DNA of 64,000 bases. It comes from Ancylomarina salipaludis (GTDB taxonomy: Bacteria; Bacteroidota; Bacteroidia; Bacteroidales; Marinifilaceae). Each line of letters opens with the position of its first letter. Within the stretch, counting starts at the first letter, position 1. Shown piece by piece: positions 1 to 12,100 of the stretch. The stretch lies in NCBI RefSeq assembly GCF_004122035.1, contig NZ_SAXA01000003.1, forward strand, positions 1 through 64,000. The letters are read 5' to 3'. The position numbers and the translations under genes were made by a program. A model generated the notes under the pieces. The model did no database searches, was not told the origin of the DNA, and saw only the letters and a program-made list of their open reading frames with translations.

Positions 1-2187
1 GCTGCGATTAGTGCGGCGGCGATTGAGGCACAGGCGAAGGCTGATGCGGCCCTTGCAGCAGCTCAAGCGGATGCTAAGCTCAAAGCGGATCAGGCCAAAG
101 CGGATGCTATTGCATCAGCTAATGCCAAGGCAGAAGCCGAAACAGTGATAGCCAAAGCTTATGCTGATGGTATTGTCACAGAGGCAGAACAACGCGCCAT
201 TGATGATGCCACAATTAAGGCGAATAATGCAGAGGCAGCTGCCATTAGTTCAGCTCGATTAGATGCTACGGCTAAGGCCGCTGCTGCTGAAGCTGCCGCC
301 ATAGCAAGTGCAGCTACAGATGCTGCAACAAAAGCAACAACAGCTAAGAATGCTGCGATTAGTGCGGCGGCTATTGATGCACAAGCGAAAGCAGATAAGG
401 CATTGGCTGATGCAAAACTACACACCGGAGGATTGATTGGTAGTAAGTTAACGAAGATTGGTGCAACAGGTATCTATACAGGCACATTGAGTGCAGACCA
501 GATTTTGGCAACAGGTATTAAGGTTGGCACAGGAGGTATCCAACTTGATTCATCAGCAGTTATCTCATGGAACAATGTATCAAGTAAACCATCCATAGAA
601 ACACCTGCTGGAGCACAGTCTAAAGCAGACGCTGCTAAAAATTCTGCAATCTCTGCTGCCGCAAATGATGCAACATCAAAAGCAAACCTATCTGCTAAAA
701 TGTCTGGAGCTAAAATGCTGTACCGAGATCCTAATTTTATTAATGGTTGGAATGGCACAGGAACATACAATAATGCTGCTAATGGTAATGTTGTACGTAC
801 TCTTGTAGCACCTACTTCTGATTCTCCAAATAAAGTTGGACAAATGATGAAAATTGTAACAAGTGGAACTGCATCACCTGGGCACGGAGGTTTTTATTTT
901 TCAGTTGGGACTCATGCAAACAGGGAGCTTATCTGTAAGTTTATTGCTAAAATTCCAGTGGGATATAATGTAGCTTGGGCTTCTAATAGTATTGGTACAG
1001 GTGCTATTAACAAATGGCTTACACCTACAGTAGGTACTGGTAGATTTGAGGAGTATGTATACTACGTAAAAGCTGGTTACTCGGGTACATTAAGCTCTAC
1101 TCATTACTACTATTTAAGTGGGGGTTCTGCTCCTGTAACCTGGTATGTGGCATATGCTACAGTGTTTGACTCTTCTATAGCTGAGGGATATACTACTACA
1201 ATTGATGCTAACGGTATCTATACTGGTACTATCACAGCAAATCAAATAAATACTGGATATATAGATTCTGCTAGGATAAAAGCCGGTACTATTACAGCCG
1301 ATAAAATAGCAGCGGGAGCAATTACCGCAGACAAAATAGCAGCGGGTACTATATCTGCAGATCATATTAATTCTCTTACGCTAGATGTAACTAAAGGTAG
1401 AATTGGAGGCGTTAACATATACAATAACAAACTAGAATCCACATCTACATTAAATCTATGGGGAGGTTCTAGTAGCGGTGATGTAACGACAAAGGTAATA
1501 ATGGATGCATCAAGCGCAGTGTTTAGAGCTGAACATAGTTCGACCGGAACTGTTTCTTCTGGAACGGCATATGTGTCTTCAAAGGGAGTCTTTGCAAATC
1601 ATGCTGGAACAAGTGGATTTTCTCCATCAAGCGGATTAGATATTAGAGGTGCAATTGTAGGATTGGGATATAGTAACGTTGAGGCTTCATCAATATATAC
1701 CTCAAATCGAAGAGCCACGGCAGGAATTCTAGGATCTGCTTACAATTCTAGCACCAATCCATGCTATGCCTACGCGGGTTATTTCCAGGGAAATACGAGA
1801 ATTAATGGAATGCTGATAGCTCAAGCCAAAGTATCTGATACTTGTGATTTTGGTACATCTTCCTCTGGAACATTAATTGAACCATTCAAGTATAGTAAGT
1901 GGAATTATAGTACCTACTTCATAAAGGCTGCTTCTGGAAGTAAAGTGTATTGTAGATTACCAAGTTTAAGTTACACGAACCCATTAAGAGTTCCAGAGGG
2001 GACAATGATAACATTTGGAACAAGTGGCAGGGATATCGGTATCGTTGCTAGTGCTGATTCTCCATTAGTTTGGGATAGTTATTCTAGTCGAACTTCTGGA
2101 ATGTATACAATTAGTGAAGAAAATAGATGGGCAACTTTTATTTATGTGAATGGAGCTTGGAGACTTAGAGAAAATCAAAATTGTTAA
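1..2187 (+). CDS. Phage tail fibre / tail tip-like protein, 5' end missing
   Basis: The reading frame is open from the first base, so the gene begins upstream; the first internal ATG is at 145. The first ~140 visible codons are Ala/Lys/Asp-rich heptad-like repeats (AISAAAIDAQAKAD type), predicted to form a long coiled or helical shaft. The phrase ADGIVTEAEQRAIDDA is typical of Bacteroidota prophage tail proteins. Short ITADKIAAG repeats follow (around 1290-1360), then a Gly/Ser/Thr-rich beta region and a C-terminal receptor-binding-like part ending in WRLRENQNC. This architecture is known for phage side-tail or tip fibres that bind host surfaces. Bases 1-60 and 352-411 are imperfect direct repeats, so copy number may vary by recombination. 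The next gene also looks phage-derived. The exact family was not identified. Confidence 0.75.
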   Translation, partial: AAISAAAIEAQAKADAALAAAQADAKLKADQAKADAIASANAKAEAETVIAKAYADGIVTEAEQRAIDDATIKANNAEAAAISSARLDATAKAAAAEAAAIASAATDAATKATTAKNAAISAAAIDAQAKADKALADAKLHTGGLIGSKLTKIGATGIYTGTLSADQILATGIKVGTGGIQLDSSAVISWNNVSSKPSIETPAGAQSKADAAKNSAISAAANDATSKANLSAKMSGAKMLYRDPNFINGWNGTGTYNNAANGNVVRTLVAPTSDSPNKVGQMMKIVTSGTASPGHGGFYFSVGTHANRELICKFIAKIPVGYNVAWASNSIGTGAINKWLTPTVGTGRFEEYVYYVKAGYSGTLSSTHYYYLSGGSAPVTWYVAYATVFDSSIAEGYTTTIDANGIYTGTITANQINTGYIDSARIKAGTITADKIAAGAITADKIAAGTISADHINSLTLDVTKGRIGGVNIYNNKLESTSTLNLWGGSSSGDVTTKVIMDASSAVFRAEHSSTGTVSSGTAYVSSKGVFANHAGTSGFSPSSGLDIRGAIVGLGYSNVEASSIYTSNRRATAGILGSAYNSSTNPCYAYAGYFQGNTRINGMLIAQAKVSDTCDFGTSSSGTLIEPFKYSKWNYSTYFIKAASGSKVYCRLPSLSYTNPLRVPEGTMITFGTSGRDIGIVASADSPLVWDSYSSRTSGMYTISEENRWATFIYVNGAWRLRENQNC

Positions 2188-2289
2188 TGATTAGTCAGAA
2201 GGCCTAATGAATCATTAATAGAACTTATATGCCTTCTATATGTTTAATGAAATAGCAATGTTAAATACAATATCATTCGGTTAATTCAG

Positions 2290-2859
2290 ATGTTATTGGA
2301 AAATATTAACAAAGTTCAAGTATTATTATTTATAACAGATAAATTTAACGAAATGAAAAACAAGAATCTTTACGAATTAAAAGAAGTCATTAGCCGTGTA
2401 AATAACAAAGGCAACAACAAATTTAAATTGGCCTTATTGTTAAATGAAAAGATGATTGAAGAGCGCATCGCGACAATTGATAAACTACGTGAGCAATCAG
2501 ATGAGTTTAAAGTCTTTGAACAGAAACGAAACGAGTTGATTACAGCCCATGCCGAATTGGATGAGAACGGACAAATTATTGTTTATACTCAAGCTGAAGG
2601 CCGTGGTGAAAAATCAAGTAATGGGTATGGTTACCCGAATATTGTTAAAGAAAAAAAGAAATACGAAAAACAATTGATCGCAATGCAGGAAGAATACAAA
2701 GAGGTGATTGAGGCTGAGATCAAGAAGGAAGCTGATTTTGTTGAAACACTTAACCAGTCAGTAGATCCTGAAATTGAGTTCAGTTCAATTCCATTTGACT
2801 CTGTACCGGAAATTGAATATGAAGAAATGAAGGTTTTAATGCCTTTTATTGAAAAGTAA
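2290..2859 (+). CDS. Small phage-type protein of unknown function (DUF1617-like)
   Basis: A 189-residue charged protein, mostly helical, with a Lys/Glu-rich centre. The segment FKLALLLNEKMIEERI followed by LREQSDEFKVFEQKRNELI and a DENGQIIV turn resembles small phage proteins of the DUF1617 kind, by memory of the pattern only. A second possible start is the Met at residue 22 (position 2353), which begins MKNKNLYELKEVI and would be more typical of such proteins; the choice is not decided by any clear ribosome-binding site. It lies 102 bases after the tail fibre gene on the same strand and 307 bases before the Tc toxin gene. It has no signal peptide or membrane segment. Function unknown. Confidence 0.6.
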   Translation: MLLENINKVQVLLFITDKFNEMKNKNLYELKEVISRVNNKGNNKFKLALLLNEKMIEERIATIDKLREQSDEFKVFEQKRNELITAHAELDENGQIIVYTQAEGRGEKSSNGYGYPNIVKEKKKYEKQLIAMQEEYKEVIEAEIKKEADFVETLNQSVDPEIEFSSIPFDSVPEIEYEEMKVLMPFIEK

Positions 2860-3166
2860 AAAATGATTAGATGTGTTAAAATTTAATAACACACCAGTAT
2901 TATCCCTTATCTGAAGACTAGAATATCCGGATCTAATTTTGATTGACCATTCATTCTGTTTCCCCAATAGAAAAGTTGATCATAACCTAGGAAGTTCGTT
3001 CAAATAAACAAAAGAGGTTACCCTTAATTTTCAGTTGAATAGATTGAAATTGGTGGACTAACAGACATATTGGTTGTTGGTCTACCCTGGGTAAGCTATG
3101 CAATAATTTTAAAAAATTTAATACTACAAATCAAAATAGACGTAGTGTTAATTAACAACTATTAAT
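2860..3166 (+). promoter_or_regulatory. Spacer upstream of TcA with candidate promoter
   Basis: No gene is visible in these 307 bases. A TAATTTTG sequence at 2934-2941 matches the Bacteroidota -7 box TAnnTTTG, without a convincing -33 box. An imperfect inverted repeat lies at about 3052-3084 (GGTGGACTAAC paired with GTTGGTCTACC, 9 of 11 positions). The long spacer suggests that the toxin is transcribed separately from the tail genes. Confidence 0.35.
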
Positions 3167-6100
3167 ATGATAAGTAAATTAGAAGAATTTAGAGAATTTG
3201 ATGATATCGCCCCAGGTGGGGAGTCATATAAAACAATACCTGAGAAGGGCTTACGTCTTAATTCCTTCATGATAACTGGTCGTGTTTTCGATCAGGCAAC
3301 AACGGGACTTGGGCGTGGATTGTATGTCAGTGCATATCAACATGACACAGATAGTCTGGTTTTCAAGAAAAAAGTGTTCTGTAAAGCTGATGGTAGTTAC
3401 AGTATTAAGTTTTGGGAAAATGAAATAATAAATTTAAATTATAATAATCCACTTGAACTTTTTGTATACCAGGGAAATACTCAATTGCCTTTGGTTAATG
3501 ATGGTCAGATTATTGTATCAGCAACGCAACCGCATTATTTAAAGGATTTGTTCATTGCAACCAGATCATCGGTAAAAGGTGTTGTGAAACGTAAAAACTT
3601 TGTTAATGCAGCCGGTTGTTTGGTAGAATTATACAAAGATACTGACAACGACACCACCACAGCAACATTGATTGATGGTGCAATGGCTTTCACCAACATC
3701 AATGGTGAGTACAAGATTCCTTATGTTGGGGATGAAAAAAACAGCTTACGGTTAAAATTTTATAACAATGAGGATATTGTATCTAAAACAGTAGATGTAA
3801 ATGTTTCTGAATTGGGTGATACACCCTCATTAATTGTTGAAGAAGTTGTTCCTTCTAATGGGAACTCATATTCAGAGGGGGAATGGTTCGAGGTATATAC
3901 AGCTTCTGAAAGTAAGGTTTATGAGTATATATCAGATGCAGGTTCAGGAAATGTTAACGCAAAGTTAGTTTCATGGACTGATGAGAGTACCTCATTGGAA
4001 AAGTTTTTTTATAAACGTGAATTTGATAACAATAATTATTATCTGGTTCTTGATAAGAAGGTTGTATATAGCTTTGATGGGAAGTCGAGAGTAACTTATA
4101 TTCGTGTTCCGGAAAGTTTTTCTACTGGAAGTCCAACTTTACACGATAAGATTACTGAAACTTACAATTCATATTGGTCGCCACAAATGGTTACGGCTAA
4201 TCAGGAGGAAGAGGTAAATTATTTATTTACCAACAATACTTTGGATGAATATACAAGAATTATAAACCGTGAGGAGGAGTTTATCGCTGCAAAAGCATCT
4301 AGTGGCAGCACCATTCCTACGCGAAGCAGGCTAAAAGGCTATAATGCTGAAGAAACTTCATCCATTGCATCATTAATTGGTGCGACTGAGGAAGATGTAC
4401 AGAGCTTGAGTCAGGCACGTGATTTTAACAGCCAAATGAAATTGGATCATGAAATGATTCTATTTGGATTGGCTAAGAAAAGTGTGAAGCTTGATATGGC
4501 CGTTTTCTTTAGCATGTCGGAGAGGAATTTAAAACTAAAAATTGAAGAAGCGGTTAAGGACAATTTTATTCCTGCACAAGATGATGTACAGTCGATTTTA
4601 GACGAGATCAAAGCGAGACTGATTGAAATAGTTTCAAATGAATTTACTGATCTTTTCAAAGGTGTTACGGATACAAAGGTAATGGCTGTTATTAACGACT
4701 CAACTAAAAAAGGAAAGTTTATTCGTTGTATGGCTCAGTATTCTTATGATAATAAAGTTTTGGATGCAGAGTTTTGGTCTGCACTGAGTTTAGATGCTTT
4801 AGAAGAGCAACAACTGAGACGAACAGTACAGTATAGTGAGATTTGTAACAGTAACGAGATTTTTATCAATCGCTTTGTTGTGTCAGGGGCTTTACAGCCA
4901 TTTAGTGTCGTTTTGAATAAAACCAAAGCAGAGATTGAAGCTGAAATTACACCTGAAGTATTGGCATCTGAAGATGTGCCTGAGGGAGTTTCCACTAAAA
5001 GCGAATATGCAACTTTTATTTATGATAAAATTGAAGAACTTTTTGCTACAGAATCACTTTTTTATGATTTAGCTAATACTTCTTTTACCATTGAAGGCGA
5101 TACTGAATTTACAACAAAATTTAATCTGTTTAGAACTAAGTTAATCACTGAGTCTGAGAATAGTAATGCTCATTTCTACGATATTCTTTTTGGATCTGGT
5201 CATACTTTTAATATTGAGAAAGGACCTGTGCGGGATTATCTTGAAATTAGTGGAGTTGATACGGCTCTAACTTCGTTTTACAGCGCATTAGCGCCATATG
5301 GTAAACAGGACTGGATCAATTTTATGACTCTGATTCAGCGTGTTTACAGTATCACCTCAGAGGGTAAGTTTGAAACAATTAAGGCTCTAATTGAGAAAGG
5401 CTACCATTCGGCTTATGATATTGTGAAAGATGGAAGAAGCAATCTTATCAACAAGATGCAAGGTCGACTGGATGATGCAAAGTGTATTAAAATTTATAAA
5501 GCTTCTGAATATAAGGTGAATAAGGCACTTGTTATTTTGAACAAGTATTCCGGTAATTCAAGCTCTGGTACGCCGATAGTTGTGAAAGATAAAAAGTTGG
5601 TGTCTGGTAATGAAACTAAAGTTCAATTACTGAGTCTACCTGAGATGTCTATGCTTTTTGGTGATCAGGATGTGACTGATACCAAACATGGAGAATCTGT
5701 ATTAGGGCCGGCCGCTTATTTGGTAGATGTCTTAAATGTGCTGAAACAGTTTAAGGTGAGTGATAAGGATAATGAAAAAACGTTGTATGATAAGTTAATC
5801 TTACGTCGTCCGGATATTACCAAGATTCCTTTGAATTGCGCTAATGCTATAACACCATTGCCTTATATCGATTTGGTGATGGAGATATTGGAGGATAAAA
5901 TTCATGAACTGGAAGAATTGCCTGAAGATCCTGCAATAAAATATGATACCACAAAAACAGAAGAGCAGTTAAAAACTGATCCGGAATACAAGCGATATGC
6001 AGTTTATGAGATTATTAAAAATGCAGCAATTACCAATTGGTTGCGCAAGCCTTTAAATCTTTTTAGCGAAGAGCTTAAGTTGTATGCTAAAACATTGGGG

Positions 6101-9100
6101 ATTAATCGTACTAAATTGGCAGAACCCTATTATAAAAATGTAAGTAATGCAGTAAAGCCTTATTTCGATGTTTTGGGTCTGAGTTACGGAGAGGTAATTA
6201 ATATCGATGGAAAAAGAAGAGCTACAGGCGATTTAGCATTATTTCCAGCTACAACGCTTGCCACTTATGATGTGTTGGATTTTACTGCAGATGCTATAGT
6301 CGCTGATCCGAAGTCTATTCAAGCAAGCTTTTTAGTGAAAGAATTCCTGGAGAATACATCAATGACACTCAGTGAATTCAATGATTTGCTTGGCTCTTAT
6401 TATGTGAATCCGAATGTGACAGATGGTCAAGACTATCAGCGTTTTAATATTCATTTCAGAGGGAAGCAAGAGTTGAGTACTACATATATGGAGTTTGCAT
6501 CACTTGATGTAATGCATGCATTTATTATGCGTATGTACCAATTCCGTCATTTATTGAATGCTACCGGATGGACTGTACCTGTGTTGGATGCGGTATTATT
6601 ATCAGGAAACGAGTACGAGGCGTATTATAATGTTGCTCAGACAAATAATAATTTGATTACATCGGGTGCTGTTGAGCGCATTGGAAAAGCTAAAATGAAC
6701 CAGGATTATCTGGATTTAACAGACAATCAGGTGTCAACTATCTTTAGTAAGGCAGTCATATACGATTATGAAGGTACAAGCTCTTTTATCAAGTCTACTT
6801 TTATTGAAAATGACCTTGCGGAAGAGCATAAGGAAACGTTTACAGAATGGTTAAGCTTTGGTAAAGTAGATAAGGCGCCTTTGGATGAATTGGCTTATTC
6901 GTCTGAAAATGTACCTAATGTATTCATGGAGTACCTTAAGGACGCTATGAATTTGAATGAAGGTGAGCTATTAGCTTTGTCATCTTTATTGGAACAAAAT
7001 GCAGAAAATCATCCAAAATTAACAGCCAGAGGTGTCCAAAATATGATCACTGCATGGCAACTGGCCGAAGGATTTGGTCTGGAAATTGAGGAATTGGTGA
7101 GTTATTGTCAATTGATTCAGTTTAAAACTAATTTGCCTTTGGTCGACAGTATCGAAATGCTGACCAATGCTCAGAAAACAGTCATTGCTAATCAGACCAA
7201 TGTATTAGAGTTATTGTTTTTACTATATCACCAGGGAACTGACAAAGAGTTGCAAGACTTTGAAGATAAAGCTCTGAAAATTGTCAATAATATTATTGAA
7301 AAGAGAGAGGAGTATGCGCCTAAATTAGAAGAGGGCAAGTCAATGACTCCGGAGGATAAAGATGCATTAATTACTGCCTTAAAGCCAGTCGTTGAGGAAC
7401 AGTTGAACAATACGACAGGTTTGGATTTGGCTTTTGTTTCAAAAGTATTGGCACTAAAAACCATTGATGGTAAGGAAGTCGCTTCGTATGTTGCTGATCC
7501 AGGAAACGACGAGTCTTCAGTTGTAAAGAATAAGCTAGCTGCGGTAATCAAATATTGCCTGAAAGGCTTATCTTTTTGTGAGCTAATGGGTATTGAATTG
7601 GTAGATATTGATCATATTAGTAACAGTCCTGTTTCTATTTTTGATTTACCTATGAATGCGGCACAAGCTTTATTCATTGAGGATTTTAACAAGTTTTCTG
7701 CTATTTGCCAGGCCGGACAATATCTTATTGAAGGGAAAAACCGCTTTGAGTTTTATAACCAGGTTATTTCAACAGATAAGGCGAATATGACGCTTTCTGA
7801 TTATATCGACTGGGCTCCAATTTTAACGGACTGGAAGCACAATGATGAATTGGAAGGAAACAAATATAACAGTAAGCTGAATTGGTTCTTACAGGCAGGG
7901 GAAATTAATCAGTTTTTAAATCGATATGACATTGCCTCTTCGGATGCGATTAAGTTGATTAAGTGGAATTGGGCTGATATAACAGAAGCAAAGGCAAGTG
8001 TGACAAGTATGGCAACGATTGCTCAAACTAAGACAAATGCCGCGATTTATGCTGCAGAAATGACTGCAGGCCGTAATAAGCTTCGGACTAAGCAGCGCGA
8101 TGCTTTGGTACAGTATTTGTTTGAAAAAGAGCGATCTAAAGCAGATCCTCAGTTTGCAACCCTTTATGATTTGTATGCTTATTTCTTGATCGATACGCAA
8201 ATGACACCAGCTGTTTCGAGTAGTCGTATTTTACAAGCGACTTTAGCGGTTCAGTCTTTTATTCAACGCGTTCAGTTGGGACTGGAAACAGATGTTGTTT
8301 TTACCAAGAAAGATGCAAAAAAGTGGGAATGGATGAGTTTGTATCGTGTATGGGAAGCTAACCGTAAGATTTTCTTATATCCTGAAAACTGGTTAGAGCC
8401 TGAATTACGTGATAATAAATCACCGTTCTTTAAGGAGTTGGAGAAAGAGCTAACAGGTAAAGAAATTACCAAAGAGGCAATAGAGAGTTCTTATATGGAC
8501 TATGTCTCTAAATTTGAACAGGTTGCTAATATTGAAATTTGTCAGTTGTATAACGAAGAACATGATAATTTCTCGGTATTGCATGTGATTGGTCGTTCAC
8601 GTTTCGAACCACATGAGTATTTTTATCGTAAGCTGATTAACGAGTCGTATTGGACGCCATGGGAGAAAATGGGAATTGAGATCAATACAGATCATATTGC
8701 TCCTGCTATCATCAAAGACCGTTTGGTTGCTTTCTGGTTGGAGTGTACCGATGTGGCTAAGGAACCATCTGATGAAGATTTATCGGTAGTAAATCCAAAA
8801 GAGGGATCGACCATTGCTCCTAAACGTGCACAAAAACAATTGCAGATGCAGGTGTGCTGGAGCGAATTGATCGATAATAAGTGGACACGTAAACGTAAAT
8901 GTGATGAAACAGTAAAGATTAATGATTTAGGAACGAAGGATAAATTTGATTTCCGTTTGGTATATGAGGCTGGGGATACAAATTATCTGCACATCTTAAA
9001 TGCACCCCAATCATTTCTTGCTAAGAAAAATGGGGTTACTTTTTCAGTTGAATGTTTTAATCATATTCACCTAACGAAAGAAAGTGATTTTAAGGGAACA

Positions 9101-12100
9101 GGTTATGTGATGCCAGAGGGGATGAGTACCTATGGGCAAAAAGCTCAGATGAATAATGCTAAGAATTGGTTGTCATTACCTGTTGCAGCGACTAATGGAG
9201 TTGCTTATGTTAATAATGTCGTTGAAAATATCAAGGGACAGACTCGTTTGGTTTATCCACATCAGTATAAGAATTTTATCAGTAATGCACCTTTTGTTGT
9301 TGAAACCAATATGCAATCGGTCGTTTTTATTCCAACGGTGAAAGCTGAACGTAGTTCTGTACTCCTGAAAAAAGTGATGAAGTTCACCTATACACAACCA
9401 AAGTTCAGACCCAAAAGAAACTGGTACAGAACTGATTATTCTTGTCGTTACAGGAATGAAGAGAGATACTATCGTGAAGATAGGTACTATAATGACTGGA
9501 GGAGAGAAGAACGTAGCGAGTATAAGATGCCACATTATTTTACACACGATCATGAACATCTTTCTGTAATTAAACAAACGCCAACAGGCAGAGTGATCGC
9601 TTTTGAAAAGGAGTTTAGTCATTTTGAAACGATACTCAGTCATTTGAAAATGCCGAAATCAGTTGTGTTTAAACCGGAAATGAAAGCCAGTTTGGCTTAT
9701 CATCCGTATATGGAAACCCTACGTTCCAATCTGCAAAAGTATGGCATCGATGGTATTTTAGATCCATTGGGTATTGAAGATAAAAATCATCAACTATTAC
9801 CACAGCAATCTAATAGAGCTTATTTGAGAGACTTTGAGTTGAATAGTGAAGTGGTGAAAAATGTACTTAAGGACGCTAAAACGGAAGACAATGAAAAGTA
9901 TATCGAAGAGAAATTTGAGTATGGCCTAAGTGGTGCTTATTCTTTGTATAACTGGGAGTTATTTTTCCATATTCCTTTTTTATTGGCCAATCGCTTTTTA
10001 ATCGAGGGTAATTATAAAGAAGCCTTAAAATGGATGCACTATATTTTTGATCCACGTGAAACTGAGGGTGATACCTCGGCAAAATACTGGAAGTTTAAGC
10101 CTTTTGCCGATTACAATTCAACAGTTGGTATTGATGATTTGTTGTTCGACTTGAATATGAACGGCATTGATGATCCTGAGAATGTGGAGTTGAATAAGCA
10201 GATTGAGATGTGGAGTAACGATCCGTTTAAGCCACATAATATTGCTCAGATGCGTCCAGGGGCTTATATGAAGGCCGTTGTTATGCGCTACCTCGATATT
10301 ATTTTTGCTCATGGTGATGATTTGTTCCGTATTGATACAACAGAATCGATTAACGAAGCCATGCAATATTATATGATTGCTGCCCAATTATTGGGACGCA
10401 AGCCTGAAGTGCTTGAGACAGAGATTTTAGCTCCTAAGTCTTATGCACAGATGAAAACGGATGGCATGGGGAATGCGATTGAATATTTCGAAGAAGGAAT
10501 TATTAAGCCTGAAAATGCTGCCTATTTGGAGAAATATGTTGAGTCCAGTGAGTTGGAGATTGCGTCTAAGCCATTTAGCAAAGACAAGGACCTTAAAGGC
10601 ATGTTAACCGATGTATATGGTGCGCTTGAACATGAAGGAGATGTTGCCAAACTCTACTTTGGTATTCCAAAGAACGATAAGATGTTGGCTTACTGGGACC
10701 GTGTAGCCGATAGGTTGTTTAAGGTTCGTAACAGTTTGAATATCGACGGTATTAAACGTACAGTGGCCTTGTTTGCACCGCCAATTGATCCGGGGCTGTT
10801 GATTCGTGCCCGTCAGGCAGGACTTAATATTGCTGATGTAATGGCTTTGAATAAGGCTAATCAGACTGATTACCGTTTCCAGACCCTATTGCAACGTGCT
10901 TTAGAGATTTGTAGCGAAGTAAAATCGCTTGGGTCACAATTGTTGTCAGCACTTGAGAAAGGGGATACCGAGTATATTAGTGTGTTGCGTGCCAGTCATG
11001 AAAAAACGCTGACTGAGCAGGTAACGAAGATTAAGGAGAAGAGTATAGAAGAAGCAGAAGTGGCCATTGAGCAAGTGAAACTGCAGCAAGAGAATACTCA
11101 GTTTAGGGAAAGCTACTACCGTAAAAAGAAGAAAATTAGCGGTAAGGAACAGCAGCAGCTGAACTTTATGGATAAAGCTATGAAATTGCAAGTTACATCT
11201 CAGGCACTTCAATTGATGGCTGGAAGTTTAAGTCCAGTTCCTGATGTTGAAGCAGGTGCAAATGGATTTGGTGGTTCGCCTGTATTTACAACAACGTTTG
11301 GAGGAACAAAGCTCACTCTTGGTGGAACTACAATTGCTTCTGCAGTAGGTATCTTGGGGACTATTGCAAGCCATAAAGGCTCTAAAGCAGGTCTTATTGC
11401 AGGCTACGAGCGTCGTAAGGAGGACTGGACTTTCCAAGCCGATGTAGCGAAGCGCGAGATGGAGCAATTGAAACAACAAGAGCTGTCTGCAGAAATTCGT
11501 AAGGCGATTGCTGAGTTGGATCAAGCCAACCATTTGAAACAGGTAGAGCAAACGCAGAAAAGCTATGAGGTTTTAAGCAGCAAGTTTACCAACGAGCAAT
11601 TGTACCTATGGATGGCTGGAGAGATCAATACCCTTTATCGCTCTGCCTTTGATATGGCCTATAAAATGGCCAAGCAGGCCGAGGCTGCTTATAACTTTGA
11701 GTTATGTCCTGATAAGCCAAGAAAACCTTTCGCAACTGATTTTTTCAGTGCGCAGAATAAGGGCTTGTTAGCAGGTGAAAAGTTGTATATGGAATTGAGG
11801 AAGATGGAAGCCGATTATCTGTCAGATAACAAACGAAAATTTGAATTGACCAAGCATGTGTCAATGGCGATGCTTGATCCTCAGAAGATTTTGGATTTAC
11901 GCAGCGGTGGAACTTGTTCTATTGAATTGCCTGAGGTCTTATTCGATTTGGATCATCCGGGACATATCAATCGTCGCATTAAGAGTGTATCCTTAACCAT
12001 TCCGTGTGTAGCGGGTGCTTACACTTCAATTTCGGCTGATTTAACTCTTATTGGCAGTTCAATTGTGACTGATGATAAGGGAAGTGTGTTGACGCTAAAT

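Noticed and set aside
9176-9643. 155-codon minus-strand open frame within the TcA gene
   Set aside because: It lies wholly antisense to the conserved TcA reading frame, has no recognisable domain, and its composition mirrors the Arg/Tyr-rich insert on the other strand.
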